Below are positions 25,018-34,376 of a stretch of DNA of 64,000 nucleotides, one piece after another. A program made the position numbers and the translations under genes. The DNA is from Cellulomonas sp. HZM (GTDB lineage: Bacteria; Actinomycetota; Actinomycetes; Actinomycetales; Cellulomonadaceae), in contig NZ_JEOE01000004.1 of the NCBI RefSeq assembly GCF_000708885.1, forward strand, positions 62,001 to 126,000, in the 5' to 3' direction. The notes under the pieces are model-generated. The model did not search any database and was not told the origin of the DNA. It saw nothing but the letters and a program-made list of their open reading frames with translations. Each line of letters starts with the position of its first letter. The stretch's first letter is position 1.

Positions 25018-25652
25018 CCGACGAGAACCGCACCCCCGGGCCCGGGCAGGGCCCGGGGGGCGACCCCGAGGAGCAGCCGCGCTTCACGGACAAGCGGCGC
25101 ATCGACCCGGAGACGGGCGCGGTGCGCACGCCGGCCGAGGACGCGCTGGCCGAGGCCGAGGCGACGCTCGACGCCGCTGAGGAGTCGGTGGTGCTCGAGG
25201 GCCTGGTCGAGGCGCAGAAGCTGGCCGCCGAGCGGCTCGACGAGCTGCAGCGCGCGAACGCGGCGCACTACAACCTCGAGCAGCAGTACTCGGCGTACGT
25301 GAAGCGCTCGAAGGCAGAGGTGCTCGCGGCGCAGGACCGCGGCGTGGCGAACGTCGTCGAGGCGCTCATCCCGGTGCTCGACGACATCGAGCTGGCTCGC
25401 CAGCACGGTGACCTGACCGGCCCGTTCGCGTCGATCGCGGAGAAGCTCGAGGCGACCCTCGGCCGATTCGGCGTCGAGCGGTACGGCGCGGCCGGCGAGC
25501 CGTTCGACCCGGCGGTCCACGAGGCGCTCATGCACGCGCACTCGGCGGACGTCACCGAGCCGACGGTGCAGATGGTGCTCCAGCCCGGCTACCGCACGGC
25601 CGACCGCGTGCTGCGTGCAGCACGCGTCTCGGTCGTCGACCCGGAATCCTGA
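25014..25652 (+). CDS. grpE: Nucleotide exchange factor GrpE
   Basis: 212 aa. It releases ADP from DnaK. A disordered Gly/Pro-rich N-terminus is followed by the long dimer coiled coil (about 50-105, with [22 protein letters not shown]) and the compact beta domain with G-x-x-F-D-P-x-x-H-E-A-L-M. The terminal [20 protein letters not shown] is the GrpE signature. GTG 25014 overlaps the dnaK stop. Confidence 0.98.
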
Positions 25653-25660
25653 CGCGCGAC

Positions 25661-25703
25661 GTCCGAGCGGGCGCGCGTCGGCAGCGACGCCGCCCGCTCG
25701 GAC
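25661..25703 (+). other. Intra-operon hairpin between grpE and dnaJ
   Basis: GTCCGAGCGGGCG (25661-25673) and its exact reverse complement (25691-25703) enclose an inner 6-bp stem GCGTCG/CGACGC with a GCAG loop. This strong two-stage hairpin begins 8 nt after the grpE stop. It is likely an attenuator or RNA-processing site that sets dnaJ-hspR levels below dnaK-grpE. Confidence 0.75.
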
Positions 25704-25734
25704 GAGACGCAGGAACGACGAACGAGGAGGTCGG

Positions 25735-26715
25735 GTGACCGGGCAGGACTGGATCGAGAAGGACTTCTACAAGGTCCTCGGTGTGGCCAAGGACGCCGAC
25801 GCGGCGACCATCAAGAAGGCGTACCGCAAGCTCGCCCGCACCAAGCACCCCGACCACAACCCGGGCGACGCCAAGGCGGAGGCCGAGTTCAAGGAGATCG
25901 GCGAGGCCTACGCCGTGCTCTCCGACGCGGAGCAGCGCTCGCAGTACGACCAGCTGCGCGCCATGACCGGTGGCGCCCGCTTCCAGGCGGGCGGTCGCGG
26001 CGGCGGCGCGGGTGGGTTCGAGGACATGTTCAGCTCGATGTTCGGCGGGGGCGCGGGCCAGGGTGGCCGCGTGCGCTACTCGACGGGTGGCGGCGGCCAG
26101 GCCAACCTCGAGGACCTGCTGGGCGGGATGTTCGGCGGTGGCGGTGGCGGCTTCCAGCGGGGGCCGCAGCGCGGCGTCGACCTGACCGCGAGCGTCACGC
26201 TGCCGTTCCGCGACGTGACCGCGGGCTCGACGGTGTCCCTGTCGGTCGAGGGTCGGACCGTCAACGCGCGCATCCCCGCGGGGGTGCGCGACGGCCAGAA
26301 GATCCGGCTGCGCGGCAAGGGCCGCCCGGGCGAGCGGGGCGCGGAGCCGGGCGACCTCGTCGTCACGGTGCACGTCACGCCGCACCCGGTGTTCTCCGCC
26401 GACGGCGAGAACCTGCGCGTCACCGTCCCGGTCGCGTTCGACGAGGCGGCGCTCGGGGCGACCGTCGAGGTGCCGACCCTCGACGGCGGGACCGTGAAGG
26501 TCAAGGTCCCCGAGGGCACCCCGAGCGGGCGCGTGCTGCGCGTCAAGGGTCGCGGCATCGCCGGCCCCAAGTCGACGGGTGACCTGCTCGTCACCGTGCA
26601 GGTCGTCGTGCCGCAGCGGCTCACGCCCGCGGCGCGCGAGGCCGTTCAGGCGTTCGGCATCGCGACCTCCGGCGAGGACGTGCGCGCCGGGCTGATGGAG
26701 CAGGCGCGGCAGTGA
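25735..26715 (+). CDS. dnaJ: DnaJ-family co-chaperone lacking the zinc finger
   Basis: 326 aa. It has a J-domain with HPD at 38-40, a Gly/Phe-rich stretch (about 78-140) and two C-terminal beta-barrel peptide-binding domains ([16 protein letters not shown] onwards). The C-x-x-C-x-G-x-G repeats of type I DnaJ are absent, so this is a class B (CbpA/DnaJ2-like) protein despite its place in the dnaK operon. GTG 25735 has GAGGAGG 4 nt upstream. It stimulates DnaK ATPase and delivers substrates. Confidence 0.95.
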   Translation: MTGQDWIEKDFYKVLGVAKDADAATIKKAYRKLARTKHPDHNPGDAKAEAEFKEIGEAYAVLSDAEQRSQYDQLRAMTGGARFQAGGRGGGAGGFEDMFSSMFGGGAGQGGRVRYSTGGGGQANLEDLLGGMFGGGGGGFQRGPQRGVDLTASVTLPFRDVTAGSTVSLSVEGRTVNARIPAGVRDGQKIRLRGKGRPGERGAEPGDLVVTVHVTPHPVFSADGENLRVTVPVAFDEAALGATVEVPTLDGGTVKVKVPEGTPSGRVLRVKGRGIAGPKSTGDLLVTVQVVVPQRLTPAAREAVQAFGIATSGEDVRAGLMEQARQ

Positions 26716-26725
26716 GCGGGCGGCC

Positions 26726-27172
26726 GTGAACGAGGACGCACCGCAGTTCGTCATCTCCGTGGCCGCCGACCTGGCGGGCATGCATCCGCAGACGCTGCGC
26801 CAGTACGACCGGCTCGGGCTCGTCGTGCCGCGGCGCACGTCCGGCCGCGGCCGCCGCTACTCGCTGCGCGACATCGCGCACCTGCGCGAGGTGCAGCGGC
26901 TCTCGCAGGACGAGGGCGTCAACCTCGCCGGGATCAAGCGGATCCTCGACCTCGAGCGCGACGTCGAGCGGCTCACGCGGCAGGTCGACTACCTGCGGGC
27001 GTTCGTCGACCCGGGCCGGCGCGTGTTCACCGCGGACGCACGCGGTGACGTCGTCGCGACCCGGCGCGTGCCGCGCCAGCCCCGCGTGGCGCAGCCGCCG
27101 CGCGCGATCGCCGCGGCCGGCGCAGTGGTGCTGTGGCGCCCGAGCGAGCGGTCGACCGGCAGGTCGGGGTGA
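26726..27172 (+). CDS. hspR: Heat-shock repressor HspR (MerR family)
   Basis: 148 aa. The MerR-type HTH is clear (A-G-M-H-P-Q-T-L-R-Q-Y-D-R-L-G-L-V, then R-R-Y-S-x-R-D-I-A-H-L-R-E-V-Q-R-L-S), and E-G-V-N-L-A-G-I-K-R-I-L-D-L is the HspR hallmark. It binds HAIR boxes with DnaK as co-repressor. GTG 26726 lies 10 nt after dnaJ; the last gene of the operon it controls. Confidence 0.97.
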   Translation: MNEDAPQFVISVAADLAGMHPQTLRQYDRLGLVVPRRTSGRGRRYSLRDIAHLREVQRLSQDEGVNLAGIKRILDLERDVERLTRQVDYLRAFVDPGRRVFTADARGDVVATRRVPRQPRVAQPPRAIAAAGAVVLWRPSERSTGRSG

Positions 27173-27235
27173 CCGGTCCGGCGACCGCTGACCCACGCGA
27201 CCGTCCCAGGTCGTGAGCCCGCGGCAGCGCGCGCG

Positions 27236-28501
27236 TCAGACCTGCGCGATCCGCACCCCCGGCGCACCGGGCAGCGCGCGGACCGGGCTCACGGCCGACG
27301 AGGCACGCGGCGCGAGCTCGCTCTGCAGCACCAGCGCCGCCCCGCCGATCGCCGCCGACTCCGACGCGTGCGTCGAGATGACGACCTCCACGGGGTGCGA
27401 CGCGCGCGCGAAGAACCCGCGGACCAGCCGTTGCTGGATCGCCGGCACGTAGAGCGACCCGGCGTGCGCGAACGACGGCCCGGTGAGCACGACGAGGTCG
27501 AGGTCCATGATGTTCGCGAGCGCCTGCACCGCCACCGCGACGTAGCGCGCGGAGTGCTCGACGATCTGCACGGCGGGCTCGGTGCCCGCGAGGGCGGCGC
27601 GGGCGAGCGCGGCGAAGTCCTCCGCCACCCCGATGCCGGGCAGCTCGATGCCGGCCTGGCGGGCTGCGGAGACGGATGCCGCGGGTCCGGCGAGGGCCTC
27701 GACGCAGCCGTCGCTCCCGCACCAGCACGGCGGCCCGTCGACCTGCACGCAGATGTGGCCGATCTCCGCGGTGTTGCTGCTGGCCCCGCGGTAGAGGTCG
27801 CCGCGCACCATGACGCCGGCGCCGATGCCTGTGCCCATGTAGATGGCTGCGAAGCTGCGGTCCGCCTCGCGCGAGCCCGACCAGTACTCGCCGACGGCGG
27901 CCGCCGTCGCGTCGTTCTCGAGCATGACGGGCAGGCCGGTCGCGTCGTGCAGCGCATCGGACAGGGGGAAGTCGGTCCACGCCTGCATGGGTGGTGGCGC
28001 CAGGGCCATCCCGCCTGAGCCGGCGACCGAGCCGCCGAGCGGCCCGGGGGACACGACGCCCAGGCCGACGATGCGGTCGGCGTCGACCCCCACCTGCGCG
28101 ACGAAGGTGCGCAGCTCGGTTCCGACGCGCGCGACGACCTCGTCGGGTGCGTCGGCACCCGCGCCGGGCCGTCGCCAGCGGCCGACGATCGAGCCGCCGA
28201 GGTTGGCGAGCACGTAGGTGATGCCCGAGTGGTCGAGGTGCACGCCGATCGCGAAGCGCGCGTCGGGATCGAGCGCGAGCAGCACCGCGGGCTTGCCCCC
28301 GGTGGACTCGGCGCGCCCGGTCTCGACGACGAGCCCGTCGTCGATGAGCCGCCGGACCACGGTCGACACCGTCGCACCGGTCAGCCCCGTGGCCCGTGTG
28401 AGCTCGACGCGGCTGATGGTGCCCGCGCCGCGGATGACGTCGAGCAGCGCCGCTCGCGTGGACAGGTGGGCGACGCCCCCGCCCCCGGGCCCGGTGCTCA
28501 T
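27236..28501 (-). CDS. ROK-family sugar-responsive repressor (NagC/XylR type)
   Basis: 421 aa. An N-terminal winged HTH (about 12-70: R-A-A-L-L-D-V-I-R-G-A-G-T-I-S-R-V-E-L, T-G-L-T-G-A-T-V-S) precedes the actin-like ROK kinase fold with M-G-T-G-I-G-A-G-V, E-N-D-A-T-A-A-A-V-G-E and E-I-G-H plus the zinc ligands C-W-C-G-S-D-G-C. It probably senses an oligosaccharide or its breakdown product. ATG 28501 has GGAGGA upstream. It is divergent from a sugar-binding lipoprotein whose promoter carries a matching operator. Confidence 0.93.
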   Translation of the reverse strand: MSTGPGGGGVAHLSTRAALLDVIRGAGTISRVELTRATGLTGATVSTVVRRLIDDGLVVETGRAESTGGKPAVLLALDPDARFAIGVHLDHSGITYVLANLGGSIVGRWRRPGAGADAPDEVVARVGTELRTFVAQVGVDADRIVGLGVVSPGPLGGSVAGSGGMALAPPPMQAWTDFPLSDALHDATGLPVMLENDATAAAVGEYWSGSREADRSFAAIYMGTGIGAGVMVRGDLYRGASSNTAEIGHICVQVDGPPCWCGSDGCVEALAGPAASVSAARQAGIELPGIGVAEDFAALARAALAGTEPAVQIVEHSARYVAVAVQALANIMDLDLVVLTGPSFAHAGSLYVPAIQQRLVRGFFARASHPVEVVISTHASESAAIGGAALVLQSELAPRASSAVSPVRALPGAPGVRIAQV

Positions 28502-28581
28502 CGGTCCTCCGCTCGTCGTGCTCGTCCCGCGCCACACGGTAACGGTTGCGCATCGTCGGACGGTGCTCCGCCACCGGCCTG

Positions 28582-28610
28582 TTGACTTACTTTAGATACC
28601 GAACTAAGAA
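28582..28610 (+). promoter_or_regulatory. Promoter of the sugar-binding protein with overlapping ROK-type operator
   Basis: TTGACT (28582-28587), 17-nt spacer, TAAGAA (28605-28610). The A/T-rich inverted repeat CTTACTTT-N7-GAACTAAG (28586-28608, 6 of 8 arm matches) fills the spacer, an unusual AT patch in GC-rich DNA. It is placed between the divergent ROK repressor and its likely target. Confidence 0.7.
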
Positions 28611-28714
28611 TGTCTCCCGGGAGGAAGGGCCGCTCCCACGGCCCGGGCGATGGCGCCCTCCACGCCGGTTCGTCGTCACTGACGTCGTCGTCCGGCCCGT
28701 CGAGAGGATCAACG

Positions 28715-30100
28715 ATGTTCCACGCGCGACACCCGCGGCTCGCCGCCGCAGCGGCTGCCACCGCAGTCGTCCTCACGCTGACCGCCGCCTGCTCGAGCGG
28801 CAGCGACGACACGTCCGACGACGCGGCGACCGGCGGCTCCACCGCCGGAACCCCGTCGGGCGACATCCTCGTCCTGACCAACCGCACCGACCTCGTCGAC
28901 TCCAAGCTCAAGGAGTACGCCGCGACGTTCGAGCAGAAGTACCCCGAGGTCACGGTGAAGTTCGAGGCCCTCACGGACTACGAGGGCGAGGTCAAGACGC
29001 GCATGAGCACCAAGGACTACGGCGACGTCCTGCTCATCCCCAACAGCGTCTCGGCCGCCGACTACAAGGACTTCTTCGAGCCGCTCGGCAAGACCGACGA
29101 GCTCGCGCAGAAGTACCACTTCACTGGCGAGGCCGCGTTCGACGGCATCACCTACGGCATGGCAACGTTCGGCAACGCGAACGGAATGGTCTACAACAAG
29201 GACGTCTTCACGAAGGCCGGCATCACGGACCTGCCGACGACGCCCGAGCAGCTCATCAGCGACCTGCAGGCGGTCAAGGACAAGACCGACGCGATCCCGT
29301 TCTACACGAACTACAAGGACGGCTGGCCGCTGACCTGGCCGCAGAACCTCATGGGCGCGGTCTCGGGGGACAAGGACGCGGGCGTGAAGATGGCGGCCGA
29401 CGACGCACCGTGGACCTCCGGCAAGGAGAAGTACACGCTCGACTCGCTGCTCTACGACATCGCGAAGGCCGGCCTCATCGAGCCCGACCCGACGACCACC
29501 AACTGGGAGAGCTCGAAGAACCTCATCGGGACCGGCAAGGTCGCCGTCATGGCGCTCGGCTCGTGGGCCGTCCCGCAGATGCAGGACGCGGCCACGAAGG
29601 CCGGCGGCTCGGCCGACTCGATCGGCTTCATGCCGGCGCCGTTCCAGGTGGACGGGAAGTTCACGTCGCCCATCGCCGGTGACTACAAGAACGCGATCAA
29701 CATCAACTCGAAGCACAAGGCCGCGGCCCGTGCGTGGATCGACTGGTTCACGGCCGACTCCGGCTTCTACGACTTCGCCGGCGGCCTGCCGACCGTCATC
29801 GGCCAGCCCGCCCCCGCGACGCTCAAGGACTTCGAGGCGACCGGCGTGCAGTACCTCGAGATGACGCCCGAGCCGAAGCTCACGCTCATCGACAACCAGG
29901 CCGAGATCGGCCTGAGCCAGCCCGACTACTACCGCCAGCTCGTCGACTCGGCGCGCGGTGCGCTCAAGCAGAGCAAGGACCAGATCTTCGAGGGCCTGAA
30001 CAAGAAGTGGGCCGCGGCCCACTTCTTGTTCAGGCCCTCGAAGATCTGGTCCTTGCTCTGCTTGAGCGCACCGCGCGCCGAGTCGACGAGCTGGCGGTAG
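28715..30100 (+). CDS. Carbohydrate ABC transporter substrate-binding lipoprotein, 3' end replaced at the palindrome
   Basis: Solute-binding lipoprotein of the CUT1 (cluster 1) sugar-transporter type. Signal peptide with lipobox LTAAC (Cys26) followed by a Ser/Asp/Gly/Thr linker; then the Venus-flytrap fold (D-I-L-V-L-T-N-R-T-D-L, W-P-L-T-W-P-Q-N-L-M-G-A, V-A-V-M-A-L-G-S-W-A-V-P). Native coding ends at the axis (30014, ...KKWAA); the remaining 28 codons are antisense read-through of the same gene and end at a chance stop. Permease genes expected downstream are absent. ATG 28715 has GAGAGG 7 nt upstream. Likely oligosaccharide uptake under ROK control. Confidence 0.85.
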   Translation: MFHARHPRLAAAAAATAVVLTLTAACSSGSDDTSDDAATGGSTAGTPSGDILVLTNRTDLVDSKLKEYAATFEQKYPEVTVKFEALTDYEGEVKTRMSTKDYGDVLLIPNSVSAADYKDFFEPLGKTDELAQKYHFTGEAAFDGITYGMATFGNANGMVYNKDVFTKAGITDLPTTPEQLISDLQAVKDKTDAIPFYTNYKDGWPLTWPQNLMGAVSGDKDAGVKMAADDAPWTSGKEKYTLDSLLYDIAKAGLIEPDPTTTNWESSKNLIGTGKVAVMALGSWAVPQMQDAATKAGGSADSIGFMPAPFQVDGKFTSPIAGDYKNAININSKHKAAARAWIDWFTADSGFYDFAGGLPTVIGQPAPATLKDFEATGVQYLEMTPEPKLTLIDNQAEIGLSQPDYYRQLVDSARGALKQSKDQIFEGLNKKWAAAHFLFRPSKIWSLLCLSAPRAESTSWR

Positions 30101-31314
30101 TAGTCGGGCTGGCTCAGGCCGATCTCGGCCTGGTTGTCGATGAGCGTGAGCTTCGGCTCGGGCGTCATCTCGAGGTACTGCACGCCGGTCGCCTCGAAGT
30201 CCTTGAGCGTCGCGGGGGCGGGCTGGCCGATGACGGTCGGCAGGCCGCCGGCGAAGTCGTAGAAGCCGGAGTCGGCCGTGAACCAGTCGATCCACGCACG
30301 GGCCGCGGCCTTGTGCTTCGAGTTGATGTTGATCGCGTTCTTGTAGTCACCGGCGATGGGCGACGTGAACTTCCCGTCCACCTGGAACGGCGCCGGCATG
30401 AAGCCGATCGAGTCGGCCGAGCCGCCGGCCTTCGTGGCCGCGTCCTGCATCTGCGGGACGGCCCACGAGCCGAGCGCCATGACGGCGACCTTGCCGGTCC
30501 CGATGAGGTTCTTCGAGCTCTCCCAGTTGGTGGTCGTCGGGTCGGGCTCGATGAGGCCGGCCTTCGCGATGTCGTAGAGCAGCGAGTCGAGCGTGTACTT
30601 CTCCTTGCCGGAGGTCCACGGTGCGTCGTCGGCCGCCATCTTCACGCCCGCGTCCTTGTCCCCCGAGACCGCGCCCATGAGGTTCTGCGGCCAGGTCAGC
30701 GGCCAGCCGTCCTTGTAGTTCGTGTAGAACGGGATCGCGTCGGTCTTGTCCTTGACCGCCTGCAGGTCGCTGATGAGCTGCTCGGGCGTCGTCGGCAGGT
30801 CCGTGATGCCGGCCTTCGTGAAGACGTCCTTGTTGTAGACCATTCCGTTCGCGTTGCCGAACGTTGCCATGCCGTAGGTGATGCCGTCGAACGCGGCCTC
30901 GCCAGTGAAGTGGTACTTCTGCGCGAGCTCGTCGGTCTTGCCGAGCGGCTCGAAGAAGTCCTTGTAGTCGGCGGCCGAGACGCTGTTGGGGATGAGCAGG
31001 ACGTCGCCGTAGTCCTTGGTGCTCATGCGCGTCTTGACCTCGCCCTCGTAGTCCGTGAGGGCCTCGAACTTCACCGTGACCTCGGGGTACTTCTGCTCGA
31101 ACGTCGCGGCGTACTCCTTGAGCTTGGAGTCGACGAGGTCGGTGCGGTTGGTCAGGACGAGGATGTCGCCCGACGGGGTTCCGGCGGTGGAGCCGCCGGT
31201 CGCCGCGTCGTCGGACGTGTCGTCGCTGCCGCTCGAGCAGGCGGCGGTCAGCGTGAGGACGACTGCGGTGGCAGCCGCTGCGGCGGCGAGCCGCGGGTGT
31301 CGCGCGTGGAACAT
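29929..31314 (-). CDS. Mirror copy of the sugar-binding lipoprotein, also ending in antisense read-through
   Basis: Identical to 28715-30100 but on the minus strand; native coding is 30015-31314. The two frames overlap head-to-tail across the axis by 172 bp, so neither 3' end is real. Confidence 0.8.
   Translation of the reverse strand: MFHARHPRLAAAAAATAVVLTLTAACSSGSDDTSDDAATGGSTAGTPSGDILVLTNRTDLVDSKLKEYAATFEQKYPEVTVKFEALTDYEGEVKTRMSTKDYGDVLLIPNSVSAADYKDFFEPLGKTDELAQKYHFTGEAAFDGITYGMATFGNANGMVYNKDVFTKAGITDLPTTPEQLISDLQAVKDKTDAIPFYTNYKDGWPLTWPQNLMGAVSGDKDAGVKMAADDAPWTSGKEKYTLDSLLYDIAKAGLIEPDPTTTNWESSKNLIGTGKVAVMALGSWAVPQMQDAATKAGGSADSIGFMPAPFQVDGKFTSPIAGDYKNAININSKHKAAARAWIDWFTADSGFYDFAGGLPTVIGQPAPATLKDFEATGVQYLEMTPEPKLTLIDNQAEIGLSQPDYYRQLVDSARGALKQSKDQIFEGLNKKWAAAHFLFRPSKIWSLLCLSAPRAESTSWR
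30003..30026. other. Palindrome centre (junction between bases 30014 and 30015)
   Basis: The symmetry axis lies in GGGCCG|CGGCCC (30009-30020), inside codons near the end of the sugar-binding protein gene (...KKWAA). There is no spacer, IS end, tRNA or telomere-like repeat. A short native GC palindrome here could have primed strand switching. Both arms read out of the axis as the same truncated gene. Confidence 0.95.
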
Positions 31315-31418
31315 CGTTGATCCTCTCGACGGGCCGGACGACGACGTCAGTGACGACGAACCGGCGTGGAGGGCGCCATCGCCCGGGCCGTGGGAGCGGC
31401 CCTTCCTCCCGGGAGACA

Positions 31419-31447
31419 TTCTTAGTTCGGTATCTAAAGTAAGTCAA
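31419..31447 (-). promoter_or_regulatory. Mirror copy: promoter/ROK operator of the lipoprotein gene
   Basis: Partner of 28582-28610; the inverted repeat is at 31421-31443. Confidence 0.7.
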
Positions 31448-31527
31448 CAGGCCGGTGGCGGAGCACCGTCCGACGATGCGCAACCGTTACCGTGTGGCGC
31501 GGGACGAGCACGACGAGCGGAGGACCG

Positions 31528-32793
31528 ATGAGCACCGGGCCCGGGGGCGGGGGCGTCGCCCACCTGTCCACGCGAGCGGCGCTGCTCGACGTCATCCGCG
31601 GCGCGGGCACCATCAGCCGCGTCGAGCTCACACGGGCCACGGGGCTGACCGGTGCGACGGTGTCGACCGTGGTCCGGCGGCTCATCGACGACGGGCTCGT
31701 CGTCGAGACCGGGCGCGCCGAGTCCACCGGGGGCAAGCCCGCGGTGCTGCTCGCGCTCGATCCCGACGCGCGCTTCGCGATCGGCGTGCACCTCGACCAC
31801 TCGGGCATCACCTACGTGCTCGCCAACCTCGGCGGCTCGATCGTCGGCCGCTGGCGACGGCCCGGCGCGGGTGCCGACGCACCCGACGAGGTCGTCGCGC
31901 GCGTCGGAACCGAGCTGCGCACCTTCGTCGCGCAGGTGGGGGTCGACGCCGACCGCATCGTCGGCCTGGGCGTCGTGTCCCCCGGGCCGCTCGGCGGCTC
32001 GGTCGCCGGCTCAGGCGGGATGGCCCTGGCGCCACCACCCATGCAGGCGTGGACCGACTTCCCCCTGTCCGATGCGCTGCACGACGCGACCGGCCTGCCC
32101 GTCATGCTCGAGAACGACGCGACGGCGGCCGCCGTCGGCGAGTACTGGTCGGGCTCGCGCGAGGCGGACCGCAGCTTCGCAGCCATCTACATGGGCACAG
32201 GCATCGGCGCCGGCGTCATGGTGCGCGGCGACCTCTACCGCGGGGCCAGCAGCAACACCGCGGAGATCGGCCACATCTGCGTGCAGGTCGACGGGCCGCC
32301 GTGCTGGTGCGGGAGCGACGGCTGCGTCGAGGCCCTCGCCGGACCCGCGGCATCCGTCTCCGCAGCCCGCCAGGCCGGCATCGAGCTGCCCGGCATCGGG
32401 GTGGCGGAGGACTTCGCCGCGCTCGCCCGCGCCGCCCTCGCGGGCACCGAGCCCGCCGTGCAGATCGTCGAGCACTCCGCGCGCTACGTCGCGGTGGCGG
32501 TGCAGGCGCTCGCGAACATCATGGACCTCGACCTCGTCGTGCTCACCGGGCCGTCGTTCGCGCACGCCGGGTCGCTCTACGTGCCGGCGATCCAGCAACG
32601 GCTGGTCCGCGGGTTCTTCGCGCGCGCGTCGCACCCCGTGGAGGTCGTCATCTCGACGCACGCGTCGGAGTCGGCGGCGATCGGCGGGGCGGCGCTGGTG
32701 CTGCAGAGCGAGCTCGCGCCGCGTGCCTCGTCGGCCGTGAGCCCGGTCCGCGCGCTGCCCGGTGCGCCGGGGGTGCGGATCGCGCAGGTCTGA
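31528..32793 (+). CDS. Mirror copy: ROK-family repressor
   Basis: Identical to 27236-28501 (421 aa). It starts with GGAGGA 5 nt before the ATG and is divergent from the lipoprotein gene at 31314, as in the left arm. Confidence 0.9.
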   Translation: MSTGPGGGGVAHLSTRAALLDVIRGAGTISRVELTRATGLTGATVSTVVRRLIDDGLVVETGRAESTGGKPAVLLALDPDARFAIGVHLDHSGITYVLANLGGSIVGRWRRPGAGADAPDEVVARVGTELRTFVAQVGVDADRIVGLGVVSPGPLGGSVAGSGGMALAPPPMQAWTDFPLSDALHDATGLPVMLENDATAAAVGEYWSGSREADRSFAAIYMGTGIGAGVMVRGDLYRGASSNTAEIGHICVQVDGPPCWCGSDGCVEALAGPAASVSAARQAGIELPGIGVAEDFAALARAALAGTEPAVQIVEHSARYVAVAVQALANIMDLDLVVLTGPSFAHAGSLYVPAIQQRLVRGFFARASHPVEVVISTHASESAAIGGAALVLQSELAPRASSAVSPVRALPGAPGVRIAQV

Positions 32794-32856
32794 CGCGCGC
32801 GCTGCCGCGGGCTCACGACCTGGGACGGTCGCGTGGGTCAGCGGTCGCCGGACCGG

Positions 32857-33303
32857 TCACCCCGACCTGCCGGTCGACCGCTCGCTCGGGCGCCACAGCA
32901 CCACTGCGCCGGCCGCGGCGATCGCGCGCGGCGGCTGCGCCACGCGGGGCTGGCGCGGCACGCGCCGGGTCGCGACGACGTCACCGCGTGCGTCCGCGGT
33001 GAACACGCGCCGGCCCGGGTCGACGAACGCCCGCAGGTAGTCGACCTGCCGCGTGAGCCGCTCGACGTCGCGCTCGAGGTCGAGGATCCGCTTGATCCCG
33101 GCGAGGTTGACGCCCTCGTCCTGCGAGAGCCGCTGCACCTCGCGCAGGTGCGCGATGTCGCGCAGCGAGTAGCGGCGGCCGCGGCCGGACGTGCGCCGCG
33201 GCACGACGAGCCCGAGCCGGTCGTACTGGCGCAGCGTCTGCGGATGCATGCCCGCCAGGTCGGCGGCCACGGAGATGACGAACTGCGGTGCGTCCTCGTT
33301 CAC
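32857..33303 (-). CDS. hspR: Mirror copy: HspR repressor
   Basis: Identical to 26726-27172 (148 aa, MerR-type HTH); last gene of the mirrored heat-shock operon. Confidence 0.93.
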   Translation of the reverse strand: MNEDAPQFVISVAADLAGMHPQTLRQYDRLGLVVPRRTSGRGRRYSLRDIAHLREVQRLSQDEGVNLAGIKRILDLERDVERLTRQVDYLRAFVDPGRRVFTADARGDVVATRRVPRQPRVAQPPRAIAAAGAVVLWRPSERSTGRSG

Positions 33304-33313
33304 GGCCGCCCGC

Positions 33314-34294
33314 TCACTGCCGCGCCTGCTCCATCAGCCCGGCGCGCACGTCCTCGCCGGAGGTCGCGATGCCGAACGCCTGAACGGCCTCGCGCGCCGC
33401 GGGCGTGAGCCGCTGCGGCACGACGACCTGCACGGTGACGAGCAGGTCACCCGTCGACTTGGGGCCGGCGATGCCGCGACCCTTGACGCGCAGCACGCGC
33501 CCGCTCGGGGTGCCCTCGGGGACCTTGACCTTCACGGTCCCGCCGTCGAGGGTCGGCACCTCGACGGTCGCCCCGAGCGCCGCCTCGTCGAACGCGACCG
33601 GGACGGTGACGCGCAGGTTCTCGCCGTCGGCGGAGAACACCGGGTGCGGCGTGACGTGCACCGTGACGACGAGGTCGCCCGGCTCCGCGCCCCGCTCGCC
33701 CGGGCGGCCCTTGCCGCGCAGCCGGATCTTCTGGCCGTCGCGCACCCCCGCGGGGATGCGCGCGTTGACGGTCCGACCCTCGACCGACAGGGACACCGTC
33801 GAGCCCGCGGTCACGTCGCGGAACGGCAGCGTGACGCTCGCGGTCAGGTCGACGCCGCGCTGCGGCCCCCGCTGGAAGCCGCCACCGCCACCGCCGAACA
33901 TCCCGCCCAGCAGGTCCTCGAGGTTGGCCTGGCCGCCGCCACCCGTCGAGTAGCGCACGCGGCCACCCTGGCCCGCGCCCCCGCCGAACATCGAGCTGAA
34001 CATGTCCTCGAACCCACCCGCGCCGCCGCCGCGACCGCCCGCCTGGAAGCGGGCGCCACCGGTCATGGCGCGCAGCTGGTCGTACTGCGAGCGCTGCTCC
34101 GCGTCGGAGAGCACGGCGTAGGCCTCGCCGATCTCCTTGAACTCGGCCTCCGCCTTGGCGTCGCCCGGGTTGTGGTCGGGGTGCTTGGTGCGGGCGAGCT
34201 TGCGGTACGCCTTCTTGATGGTCGCCGCGTCGGCGTCCTTGGCCACACCGAGGACCTTGTAGAAGTCCTTCTCGATCCAGTCCTGCCCGGTCAC
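33314..34294 (-). CDS. dnaJ: Mirror copy: zinc-finger-less DnaJ
   Basis: Identical to 25735-26715 (326 aa, HPD present, no C-x-x-C-x-G-x-G repeats). Confidence 0.92.
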   Translation of the reverse strand: MTGQDWIEKDFYKVLGVAKDADAATIKKAYRKLARTKHPDHNPGDAKAEAEFKEIGEAYAVLSDAEQRSQYDQLRAMTGGARFQAGGRGGGAGGFEDMFSSMFGGGAGQGGRVRYSTGGGGQANLEDLLGGMFGGGGGGFQRGPQRGVDLTASVTLPFRDVTAGSTVSLSVEGRTVNARIPAGVRDGQKIRLRGKGRPGERGAEPGDLVVTVHVTPHPVFSADGENLRVTVPVAFDEAALGATVEVPTLDGGTVKVKVPEGTPSGRVLRVKGRGIAGPKSTGDLLVTVQVVVPQRLTPAAREAVQAFGIATSGEDVRAGLMEQARQ

Positions 34295-34325
34295 CCGACC
34301 TCCTCGTTCGTCGTTCCTGCGTCTC

Positions 34326-34368
34326 GTCCGAGCGGGCGGCGTCGCTGCCGACGCGCGCCCGCTCGGAC
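34326..34368 (-). other. Mirror copy: grpE-dnaJ hairpin
   Basis: Partner of 25661-25703, with the same 13-bp outer and 6-bp inner stems. Confidence 0.75.
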
Positions 34369-34376
34369 GTCGCGCG

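Noticed and set aside
30003..30026. Telomere or hairpin end of a linear replicon at the axis
   Set aside because: The axis lies inside a coding sequence with no telomere-like repeats or telomere-protein genes nearby; not excluded without read data, but less likely than an artefact.
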